Shown here one piece after another: positions 49,301-60,414 of a stretch of 64,000 nt of DNA; positions within the stretch are counted from its first letter, which is position 1, and each line of letters opens with the position of its first letter. Made by a program: the position numbers and the translations under genes. The stretch is from Leptoclinus maculatus (taxonomy: Eukaryota; Chordata; Actinopteri; Perciformes; Stichaeidae), in assembly GCA_032191485.1 (NCBI GenBank), contig JAVDOI010000011.1, positions 4,973,298 to 5,037,297 on the forward strand, written 5' to 3'. The notes beneath the pieces are model-generated. The model searched no databases. It saw only the letters and a list, made by a program, of their open reading frames with translations, and was not told the origin of the DNA.

Positions 49301-50344
49301 TCCGACACAGCTCTTGATTAAGTGAGTCGATTGGCCCAGGGAGGACACTCTTCTCCTATTGACCCTGCTGATGTGTCATCAGCAATAATCTCAGAGAGAG
49401 TTTGATAGGAAGTGCTCCTTTCATCGAGCAAAGGCACTGATCTCCCCTCCCTGACACCCTCATCTTCCATGCTTCAGGAGAATTGCCAGATGATTTTAAA
49501 TGAGGGCCAGCTGACATCCTTCATTAAATGTAAGACGGTCCAAACCGCGAGATGTCATTCGGAGGAAGCAATCAGGAGTTGAGCACAAAGGTAGGAAACT
49601 GACATATGGCTAAAAGCTCTGTCTGTGCACATGCAGGTGCCTCTATCCCAAAAAGGGTCATAGTCTATGTTTCAGTTATCTGAACGTTGATGAGGACCAG
49701 ACTCATAATGATGGTTATCATGCAGCATTGTTCACCCAGCTTTTTCTTATCCAGCTGTGAGTATACCCGCCTGTCTATTAATACACATTAAGATTTGTAA
49801 CCAAATCAAACAACCCCGTCTCTACTGGTCTATTTTCTTCTGCTTGCTGTGAGCAAATCTGGCAAGACAACACTCTGATAGTCTACTATAAACTGTAGAA
49901 ATGATATATTAATATGATATTAATGATCTGATTCTGATAAAAGAATCAGCTCTTCATGCTGTTCTCCTGGAGTTTCCATTCCTCAAACACCCACTTGAAG
50001 CTGACTCCCAAAAGCAAGTCAATCCCCATAAAGCTCCATGTCAAAAGGCTCAACTTTACAGCAGAAATGAACATGTTTACAGCCTGGTACAATAAGCAAT
50101 TATGGTCTTTATAGCTAATTTCCCCTGTCATGACAACTGTACAGGGGGTGATTCTTTATATAGTCACCTGTTTGAATTATGTAAAGGCTTTAAGTTATGC
50201 ATAATTGAGGGTGTGGCCACGTTGGTGCTGTCTTCTCTGCTGCATCAGAAGGGCCCGACTCAGCTCCACTGATGTTCACCTCTTTGCCCATTTTTGGATT
50301 TGCCAGGAGTTTTGCTGAGCCACCCACCCAAAAGACACTATCTG
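46346..50344. other. intergenic DNA, no gene seen
   Basis: No coding region supportable. The segments 47640-47930 and 49330-49580 are repeat-free, balanced in composition and contain homeodomain-type ATTA or TAATTA cores, so they are candidate enhancers. A short TA run is at 49130. Confidence 0.5.
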
Positions 50345-50585
50345 TGCATTCCAATACCTATACTAACATAATATTTAGTATATCCCAAAAATACCGGCTT
50401 TTCTGGCTATTCTGACCCGCACTCCTTTGCGCAGCAGATATATGAGAGGGTTAAAGTTCAACGTGCCATGTTATGAGGAAGTAGTACGTCCCAATTGAAT
50501 GCATACTGCACGTAATACACACTCCGTAAGGGCAGCTGCATTAAGTACCAAAAGTATAAAGACATAGTATGCGATTTGGAACGCA
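50345..50585. mobile_element. probable MITE (about 240 bp)
   Basis: The left end GCATTCCAATACCTATACTA is a rough inverse of the right end. The right end reads GCGTTCCAAATCGCATACTA on the other strand. The interior has no coding capacity. These termini resemble a common fish non-autonomous DNA transposon with GCGTCCCAAATCGCATACT ends. Target duplication not resolved. Confidence 0.55.
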
Positions 50586-51752
50586 GCTGTAGCACGTAAC
50601 ACTCGTGCTTTGTATTCCAGTGCTGACCAGTGACAATGATGGGAGTGAAAGCCTACGTGTTTCCTGCTCGAGCGTCTTGGACTACTCTGCAAAAGGAACA
50701 TGAACAACAACAACAGAGAACAAAGGCTGGCTACACTGAACCAATCACAGGCTGTTTCCACAGTTGGTGCAATCCTTTGAGCTGAATCTCCTCCGGAGCA
50801 GGTTGGTTGAACAGCATGTTACCGCGGGGATCTATCCCAGTTCAAACTGAACCACATTTGTGACTGATCCTGAGTTAAGCCCAAAGTTTTTTAGTTAACC
50901 TGTTAATCTTGCTCTGAGTGGCGGTTTGACACTTTCTTTTTAGTTCTGTTCAATCCATAGCTGGAATATAAGGACATTTATATTGACGTGACAGAGGATC
51001 TATCTGCTGCATTTACAATGGAAACACTATATGATTAACCAGAGAGATTGAGGAGTGCGTTCATAGATGACAGATGTACAGACATGTTGGTGACAGTTCA
51101 CCCTCGCTGGTTATCACATTTCTGTGCCTCCTTGTTCTTTTTCATTTCATGACCAGCAGTCGTGTCCAGCAAGTTGAATGGATGAAAAGACAAGTCGCTC
51201 AAAGTCATTCTGAGATTGCTTCTTTTTTTTTTTCAAGCTTGTCATTTAAAAAGGCTACAGAGCTGAAGAAACAATGACGTAGGACTGTTTCCTCCCCTGA
51301 GGTAACAAGAAAAATATTAGATAACTATGTGACAAACATTGGCACTTCAACAATGAATTTCAGGCTGACAAAATAAAGACCTTAAAACACAACAATCAAA
51401 TCAACCCGAAATCCCCGGACAAGGACATCAGTATTGTACAAAACCCAGAATTGCATCCAAAGCCAGTGCTTTTCACATTCAGAAATATAGTTAAGGTTAG
51501 GCAATCACAGTACTTGGGCGAGATTAGGTAAAGATCATTTAATTAAAGGCAATCATTAAATCCAGCTCTGTGAATTTGCTGCATGAATGTTTACTTTCTA
51601 CCTCACTAAAGGACTCGATACTGCATTGGCACTAGAAGTTGGCACTGAATGTAAATTATAAATTGTCTAATATGAACGTAATCACTAGAATATTGGGCTG
51701 ACAAAACAAGCAACATTTTCACAAATTAAAGTGTTGAATCAACACCTCTGTG
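50586..51752. other. intergenic DNA, nothing proven
   Basis: Contains a degenerate AGTTAAGGTTAGGCAATCAC repeat copy at about 51485-51560. Otherwise nothing recognised. Confidence 0.5.
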
Positions 51753-52355
51753 CAGTGATGGAAAGTAACTAACTGCATTTACTCCACTAAGTATATGTAG
51801 TTTTCAGGTACTTGTACTATACTTGAGTTTGTCGTTTTAGAAATGGTGCATTTTAGTTTTACTACAGTTCATATGAAAATAGTTCACCTTGTGACTCCAC
51901 TACATGTACAGCTATCATCGCTGGTTGCTTCTGAGATTAAGTTTTTGCATAAAATAATATATGAGGAATAAAATACAATGCATTGCAAAATATGTATTGA
52001 GTAGTTTCCAACCATTTTGAAATTTGGGCCCTTACAATAAATCAGTGTCTAGTTTGGACTTCTTTACTCATTTCAGTTGTTAGCTTCACCAAACAGACAT
52101 TTTCTCTCTAAACCTCTCACATGGTTTCCTTTAAATAACTGTTCAAAGGTACAAAGAGATGATGAAAGAAACATTGCAATAAAGTATTTTTTTTTTTTTT
52201 TTAAATCCTCAAAAGATTTAAGATTAGAGAAAAGTCTTAAAAATGAATACAAATTCATGGAGCAGAACTTAGTTTTTTCTTATTTCCTCGACCATTATTC
52301 ATCTCATGACCCCTCAGGTTTCTCTTGTGACCCTTTAGAGGAGGCCTGACACCTA
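51753..52355. repeat. decayed fish non-autonomous DNA transposon-like repeat
   Basis: Starts CAGTGATGGAAAGTAACTAA, then CAGGTACTTGTACTATACTT. Later it has ATAACTGTTCAAAGGTACAA, TCAAAAGATTTAAGATTAGA and ACCCCTCAGGTTTCTCTTGT. These phrases occur together in abundant fish repeats from memory. Two repeats may be joined near 51990. The 90-codon frame inside is not a gene. Confidence 0.6.
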
Positions 52356-55300
52356 CAACAGTAAAATGCTGCCAACACATTTATGCATCAGTATTAACAA
52401 TCTAATGTCATATCCAACAGTGTATCGCTCCCAGACATCTTTCTGTGGAACGAGTACTTTTTTGCTTTGATCTGCTTTAGTATTTTTAATGCATTCTTTT
52501 TTAACTATGAATTATCTGTATAATCCTGCCATGACTGCCTCTGTGACACAGTTTCAACAGATAGTACTATTCATTGCAGCAATATTCTAGAATTGTTGCA
52601 GGTATTTACTATGAGTACAGCATGTGTATCAACTGCATTTTATTTCATTTGTATTAATTATGTAGCAACTATGTGCTTCTAAAGTGAAAGTTTTTGTGCT
52701 AAAATTCAGTTTGTGCCTTCTTTTTTTTTCATCTACAGAAACTGTATCTACCCTCATGCACATTCAGCTGCTCACTAACAAGCAGCACTAATAACGACCT
52801 CGCCGGTCAACTCAGTGTGATTCTCAAAGTCCTCACACACAGAGACTTTGGCTCATAACTCCTGTTCTGGTTGTGTGGGTGTTGTCATGTTGACAAACAG
52901 TGTTCCTGTGCCATTCAGCATATTTATTCATTCATTTGACATTTACTGTCGAGGAAGCAGATGGTCTGAGTCTTGGTTACAAGTTTCTGACACCCCAAGG
53001 ATTCGCTGCATCGATTACACCAATATGTTTGGCAGCGGTTGTAAGCGTGCCCCTTTTCAATCAATGGCATATGAACACTATTAAAGCGGAGGTATTAAAA
53101 GCTAAATCACTCTTTAACGAAGGGTATTTGCGTGTGCGTATGCACTTGCGTACAATTTCTAGCATTTACTTCAGTGTGCATAAAGTCCCAGATGGTTGGA
53201 GTTTACAGCATCCAGAAGATTATTGTAGTCACCGAGAAGTCCTGTATGCAAAATTAACTTTCAAAACTTTCCAAAGACTCCAAACTTCCTGTATTAACCA
53301 GAGAGGTTAAATGGACACATGTCAATATATATGTTCCCCTCCTCTTTCGTAGAGGTCGCCTGTTGTCGAGATAAATTTGAAAGCAACTGTTTCGCCTTGC
53401 CAGAGGCCATTTGGGAGAAATCCAAGACAGATTTAATGGAAATTTTGAAGGCTAATGGTCAGTAGAGGTTTCAGGTTGGGTATTGGTAGTATGATCCGAA
53501 TTTATAAGTAAACGGGGTATTATGAATTGGCATCCTGCTGGTTTTTCCTTCACATCCTGTTTAATGACCCAAGAAGGCTAAGACACTTTCCACATATAAA
53601 GTGTATTTTATATATATATATATACTGTATATATATATATATATATATATAATCAAAAATGTAATCTGCCAGAGAATGACAAATTAACTCCAGCTCTCAT
53701 TGCCCTTGATCTTGTAGAAATAGAGAATGGGAGGTGGGAGAGAGCATGGGCAGGAGCTATGACCTGGTAATAAGCATGTGATGAATCCGGACCAACGCTC
53801 GGCCTCTTTGGCACACAGTGGAACACTCAAAGATGGGGGGAAATTAAAGAGTTGTAATTATGATTTCCTGTGGGGCTGCTGCAGTGACAGCCAGATATTC
53901 ATCATATCGCACTGCAGCAGGTGCGACTGCCTCATGCTCGCGCTGATTCATCACCAGAAGTCGTCTCTTTCGTCACCTTTCCCCCGTGGAACTCTTCTCT
54001 CTTATTGAGCTGTTTGATTTTCGTCATGCATTGATCATCATTTCCCGCTAAACGTGAGCAGGCTGCTGTGGTTGGGTGGAGGGGAGCCGTCCATACATGC
54101 GTGCCACAGCTCGGAGACATATTGAGCCATCCCAGTGAGCAGATGCCGAAAAAAATCTAATTCAGGAGTCTTGCCAGTATGGAAAACAGTCTTGTCTCTG
54201 CCCCAGTTTCCTTTCTGCTATGAAATCATTGATGAGGAAAAGCCAACTCATGCTGGCTGTAGCCAGAAGCAGCCGATGCCGCCGGCAGCAGCCAATGCCT
54301 GACCCTTCAATCACACTTAATGCATCAAATGCGTCACCCTCTGATGAAAGGGCATTCATTTCAAATGAAAAATCCCAACTGTACTGCAGAGAGCAGGAAT
54401 TCTGTTTCCTAGAATGTATTACACACCTCTATGCGCCTCTATGTATGACTTATACAGTGGATTAATGTGTATATATGTAGATGCATGTATAAATTAATCA
54501 CCAATTTATTATGTATTTGCATATGCCTTCTTTTTTTTTTCTTTGATTCCTTTTTTTTTCAAGCTCTGTAAAGTTTGATGGTGACTGAAAGCAACATAAG
54601 AATGTGTGTTGTAACAGCTTTATCAAACCCTACATTAGCCTGCATTAATAACCGTATATTTTGGGTCCTCGCATAAAAAGGCAGTTAGCACCTGGCAACA
54701 TATTTGCATTATATTCAAGATGATATGTGTAACCTCTAGTACTTACAATATGGTCATGTTGAGTGTTGATAAATAGCACATGAACTGCATTTGCCATTAA
54801 CATTATGTGCTGTCAATTAGACTCGTTGTTTATTGCTGCCAGCTTTTGGGCTGATAATACACATACGGTCTCTTGCAGAGGGATTGACTTGGATTTCATG
54901 CACCAAGTGTAAAAAAAAACAACAGAAAAAGAGGCGTCTGAGGTAGCAAAGACGACAAAACAGAGCGTCAGAAATCACTCAAACAGGAACAAACTGGTTC
55001 AGGAACAATGACAGAGAGAGAAAGGACTAAAAAACAACTCGACTCTTGGACAGGTGCTGTACAGGCTAATAATGAAACCTGTGTCTAGCTGTTCAGAGAA
55101 ATTACATAAGAAGGATATGTATCCCTGCACTGTGGTAAGTATCCATTATGTCATATTTTAGACTGTGAATATGAAAAGGTTGCAAAAGTTCAAAAACGGT
55201 ACAAAAGAACCATCAGGAACATAATTATTTTTCACCCACCAGGAACGTATTATACCTTGTGAAATCACAGCTACATAAGCAGTGATTAGGATCCTTTTCA

Positions 55301-56486
55301 TAAAGTCGTTGCTTAGTCACTCACATACACATTTTCTCAATCTCACACACAAACACACACTCACTCACACTAACAAATCTGATGAAAAGTAAATAGTTTG
55401 TTTTCCTGGCATTAAGCCAAATTGTCTTCATTTTACGAGGGCTTTGCTCGGATCCTCAGAGTGACAAAACCTCATTAAGATGCGTTACTTTGAGCTGCAC
55501 CAAAAAATGTCAAGGGCAATTGTTTGCTTTCCAAAAAATGTAATACTCAACAGATTTAGAACAGTATGCAATCTTTCAGAACTATCGGAGCTCTCACGCA
55601 ACTCTCCTGAGCACCAGGAATGTGAGATACTCCCCAAATCCTCCCTCAGCCTTCACCACGAAAGTATTTGCGTTATAGGTGAATACAGATGAGATGAATT
55701 TCCACAAATTCCCTCCTCTTTGATCCTCGGATTGCAGTCCTACCTTGCAAAGGCATTAGCTAACTCCTCACCCTGATACTGATCCATTTGTCTATAGCCT
55801 AACAGTGGCTGAAGACAAATTAAGGAAATTGCTGCGTTGGCAAGCAAGGCAGGTCCCGATCAAAAGCTGGAGGTGTGTTTGAGGAAAAAAAGAGGCAAGA
55901 ACAATCTCAGCGGACTGATTAATATCATCTGAGTGATTTCACAGTCTGAACAGGAAAAGTCAGGTATCAGAGGTTAACAAACAACAGTACAGCAATGACG
56001 TTCATACCTCATCAGTTTTTTTCCCATCTATTTTTTTTTTTTCCCTTCAAATCACTTTTACTAGTTTGACTTTGTTTCACTTGTAGAAAACTTGAAAATG
56101 AAGGTAGCGGTGCATGCTAAACCATTTTCCTGTTTGCAGCTATACCGTAACTTTAACTTGGGTAACTTGTACATCCTTGTGATTGACAGCATGACTGACG
56201 ACTCCTCGTGATTAGGGAGAGTTTATTCCCCACACATGCTCCACACAAATGGAGCATGGTTTTGGCAGAAGAAGGATTTGGCAAACAAGAATACTCTAAG
56301 GACTTTTTTTTTTTTTTTCTCAGGAGGTGGGCTGAGGAGGAGAAAGATTATTTTCATCCTGTGCATTCAAATTGTTCATTGACTTAAGGGGTTGGGATTT
56401 ATGGATTATGTTTATATAGCAGCACTAAAAACTGATCTCAGGCCTTATTTATAAATACTGAGTACACATAAATGTGTGCAAAGCAA
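52356..56486. other. intergenic DNA, no gene seen
   Basis: Includes a TA microsatellite at 53608-53651. Frames up to 136 codons near 52.9 kb have no recognisable domain. The stretch 53960-54400 is balanced in composition and repeat-free, a candidate regulatory block. Several poly-T runs. Confidence 0.5.
53608..53651. repeat. (TA)n microsatellite
   Basis: TA repeat with a central CTG interruption, 44 bases. Confidence 0.95.
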
Positions 56487-57390
56487 GGTAAGTTTATTTG
56501 TATAGCACATTTCAACAACAAGGTAATTCAAAGTGCTTCACATAAAACCATTAAAAGCATCAAAACATAAGGCATAAGAAAGGGAGATTTAAAACCAATT
56601 AAGAACATTCATTGAAACATTAAAAACAGTCATTAAAACACTAAAAAGCAGTGTAAAAAATAAAATACAGTAGTAAAATGCAGAAATGCAGGAAATTGAT
56701 TAATATCCTTGAATCTGGTTCAATTAAAGGCAGCAAACAGAAAAGTCTTTAATCTTGATTTAAAGGAGCTGAGGGTCTCAGCAGACCTGCAGCTTTCTAG
56801 TACTTTGTTCCAGATATGTGGAGCAGAAAAACTGAACGCTGCTTCTCCACCTTTAGTTCTGACTCTGGGAACAGAAAGTAGACCGGTCCCAGACGACCTA
56901 AGGGGTCGGGATGGTTCATAAGGTAGCAGCAGATCAGAGATGTATTTTGGCCCGAAACCATTCAGTGCTTTATAAACCAACAGCAGGATTTTAAAGTCAA
57001 TTCTTTGTTGGACAGGAAGCCAGTGTAAAGACCTCAGAACTGGAGTGATGTGATCCACTTTCTTGGTCTTAGTGAGGACTCGAGCTGCAGCGTTCTGATT
57101 GACTTGTTACAGAGACCTGTAAACACACCGTTACAGTAGTCCAGTCTACTGAAGATAAATGCATGGACACGTTTTTACAAATCCTGTTGAGACATAAGTC
57201 CTCTAACCCTTGATATATTCTTCAGGTGATAGGAGGCTGATTTAGTAATTGTCTTGATGTGGCTGTTCAGGTTGAGGTCTGAATCCATAACTACACCTAG
57301 ATTTCTGGCTTGGTTTGAGGTTTTTAACATCGGTGATTGAAGCTGAGCGCTGACTTTCAATCGTTCGTCCTTGGTACCAACAACCATGTA
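56487..57390 (-). mobile_element. 5'-truncated L2-type LINE, second subfamily
   Basis: The minus strand reads NQARNLGVVMDSDLNLNSHI and HLKNISRVRGLMSQQDL; after a gap and frameshift it reads DHITPVLRSLHWLPVQQRID, FKILLLVYKALNGFGPKYIS and HIWNKVLESCRSAETLSSFK. This is the C-terminal part of an L2-type polyprotein, distinct in sequence from the 36-kb copy. The 3' tail on the minus strand, near CACTTTGAATTACCTTG and TGCTATACAAATAAACTTAC, is a typical LINE end. The catalytic part is absent and the frame is broken, so it is dead. Confidence 0.92.
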
Positions 57391-59084
57391 AATCTGTATA
57401 AAACATTTAAACCTTTGAAGACAACAAGCCAGATCAGCAAAAAGACAACAAAATAATCAGCTTTTTCTTAAATTATGTTAAAACAGCTGTCAATGTTATG
57501 GCACTATTGATTCAGATTGACCAGAAGGTGTGCATTATTTTCAGATAACAACACAATTCAGCCGCAGCTTTATCACTGTTGTAAATTATAGCTGGAAAGC
57601 CTCCCAGTCAATGAACTTTTTTATGTTGACAATAGCATCAACACAGTGTGCATCAAGAATGTTACCCCAAATATATATATTAAAAAAAATGCAGTTTTTG
57701 CTTTTAACTATTTGTATTGTACTGTATTTTTATTTAATATATTACTGCCCACTGATGTAAATGAGCTATATAGCTAACTTCTGCTCAAATAAACAAATAA
57801 ATAAACTAATAAACTAAAACTAGAAGGTAGAAGCTTGCAACAATGAGTCGTTCTAGATCAGCAATAAAACAAAACTGGCTGAGTTGCACTGTGAAAACCA
57901 TCATGAAAATCCATCTCACATTTTATGATTCATATTTGAAATGTCAATATCCATCCGACCTGAGGCCGTCGAACTCTGCCATGAACCCTGTGTGGAACAA
58001 TAAAGTTTGCAGTTTCAGAGACTGCTTGCACGCACTTAATTTCTGCGTTTTGAATACATATTCTGGATACTGAATGATAAACAAAGACTTTTATTTAAGC
58101 TATGATCATATTCTTCTTTCACATTACACAAACTTAAAACTACAAACTCGTGGCAATTTAAAAGCCAACGAGACTTTTTTTATTCACATGTGCACGAAAT
58201 GTATCACTCAGAAGAAGCTCTATTTAAAAGTGGAGTTTCAGGCTACCATTTAGTGTTGCAGTGTGTTGATGTGTTAGTATTTGAGACATGTTCCCAGATT
58301 ATGAATATGTATCAGCGTATCCAGGCAGGTGGTTGGTCCAAAGTGGGCGGTCCACCTGTTGAACAAATGACCCTCTTTGATGGCTGTAACTATTTTGCTG
58401 GGGGAAAAAAAAAATCTAATTTGGCCACTTCTCTCTCTTCTCTCTCTGCATGCAGATGAAATACTGGTCACACCTGCTGCCAGTTGTTGTATAACCGACC
58501 TGTTAAGTGCCCACACTGGATAAGGCATGCATAATTGTTCTGTGCTTTGACAGTGTACTGCATTTCATATTCAAATAGAATACAACATGTTGTCAAAGTA
58601 AAACAAGATACGGTAGTTATTACATGCAGGATATGTGGGAATTTCGGTTGCACCATCTCCAACTATAAAAAAGACCCCCCCCCCCCCCCCAAAGAAAAGC
58701 CTCAGTGTGCCTCCACTATGCGCTTGTCCATCTGCTCCGGGTGACTGACTAGCAGACTGTGCACATCATGGACATCCTTGAAACCAAATTGCAGTGCACA
58801 GCGTGACTGCAATGACACAAAATGGGCATGATGAATTTTATTTGTGAAAAGGCTAGAGTCTCACTTGTGTAATGGTGGCCCGGACCCTTACATGGATAAC
58901 AAATACTCAGCCTGAAGGCTGTGTTCAGATCAGTATTTTGTCAGCTTTGTGCCACAACCTGAATCCCTACATGGGAAGACATGGAACAACTTGCCCGGAG
59001 AGAGATCTTGGTCTTGTGAACACAGATGTCAGAGTATTGAGTCTCTACCTCTGTTATGGCTCCCAGACATGGCACAAAGGAAGA
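57391..59084. other. intergenic DNA, nothing recognised
   Basis: AT-rich; C16 homopolymer at 58675. No supportable gene. Confidence 0.5.
58675..58690. repeat. C16 homopolymer
   Basis: Sixteen C residues followed by AAAGAAAAG. Likely length-variable. Confidence 0.95.
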
Positions 59085-59195
59085 CAGTACGAGGCTGAGG
59101 TGCCCTTAAGCAAGACACTCAAATCTTAATTGCCTATGTTTAGTTGCCACAGATTGGAGTGCACATGCACCAATAAATTATCTCTATAATAAGGT
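59085..59195 (+). repeat. possible SINE 3' body remnant
   Basis: GAGGTGCCCTTAAGCAAGAC followed by ACTCAAATCTTAATTGC resembles the CCTTGAGCAAGGCAC body of fish tRNA SINEs, including the intact one at 44.4 kb (CCTTGAGCAAGATGC). No tRNA head or tail recognised. Confidence 0.4.
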
Positions 59196-60360
59196 AAAAC
59201 CACATATTTTCCTTCTTGGGAGACTGGGGTCATTTGCATTAAACACACAGATTGTGATATTACTTTTCCAGTCTATATATATATAGTATTGTGTGGTGTG
59301 GAATCAGTGCATTGGTACAGCTGTCCCTCTGCTGAAGCTACACTGGCTGGACTGCCGGGTTAAACACTTGTGTTTACTAAAATAATGTTGTCTCTGTCTG
59401 TTAATATTACATCAAACCCCTCTCATATTGTATCTGAAGTCCCGCAGTCTAGACTGAACTGACTGCAGGACTCTTTTATTCCTCAGTCAAACTGTTGACT
59501 AAGAGTGTGGGTTCTAAGTAAGACTCTGTGATACCTGTGTGGACTAAACACTGAACGTGAAAGTGAGAGATTACATTGATTGCATTGCAGCCACTTATTT
59601 GTAAGTAATATAACAATGCTCTGTGTATCATCTTTGAAAACATACATCCTTTTGTTCTCACCCTGCCTTTCTTAGGCCAACCTAAAGCACATTATATATG
59701 AGACGGATGCCTCTAAGTGTAGCTTACAGGAAGCCCTGGAGTCTCCTTTAATGTACTGTGTCCCCTCGTAATCAGAAGGTTTACCTTTTTTTGAACAAAC
59801 ACACGCAATGCTAAATTCTTTTGGCATTTTTTAAAACAAAACAGCAGTAACTCAAATCTAACCCAAATCCCTGACATTTAACAAGATGGTGTCGGAAATT
59901 GTGACTCACTCCTTCAACCGTAGGCTTCATTTGACTCAGCCTCACAAGTCTCATCTTATAAGCCAAATTGTAGTGTTTAATTAAAAGAAAAGAAGTGCTC
60001 CACTTTATGTTCAAGGGCTTGGATGTAGAATCGCGAAGCAGTGTCAACATATATCTAAATCAGAACACTGAAGGACGAGACGTACAGGTTAAAAATATAC
60101 CTAGTCCTTCAAGCTTTTGGCAAACTGAAAGACTCACGTTGTGTTGCTTGCTCTGTCTTTATGTCGACAGCAGCAACACGTGAGGCCTCCACCCTTGATG
60201 TCGAACAGCCAACGAAACCTGGATCATGAGTGTTCAATCTGCTCTGAGTCATGCATCCATTTTAAAAGCACCAGCCTCCCATTGTTGTCTGATTCCAGCC
60301 AATAGAGAGGATTTCTTAAAAAAGACTTCTTTAAATAATTTTTCTTCTGTATGTCTGTCT
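59196..60360. other. intergenic DNA, nothing recognised
   Basis: No frame or repeat beyond a short TA run near 59275. Confidence 0.5.
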
Positions 60361-60414
60361 GTGTGTGTGTGTCTGTGTGTGTGTGTGCGTGTGTGTGTGT
60401 GTGTGTGTGTGCGT
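60361..60414. repeat. (GT)n microsatellite
   Basis: GT repeat with CT and GC interruptions. It generates a spurious Cys-Val frame on the plus strand. Confidence 0.95.

Noticed and set aside
52900..53310. 136-codon plus-strand frame
   Set aside because: No recognisable domain or codon pattern; no splice context.
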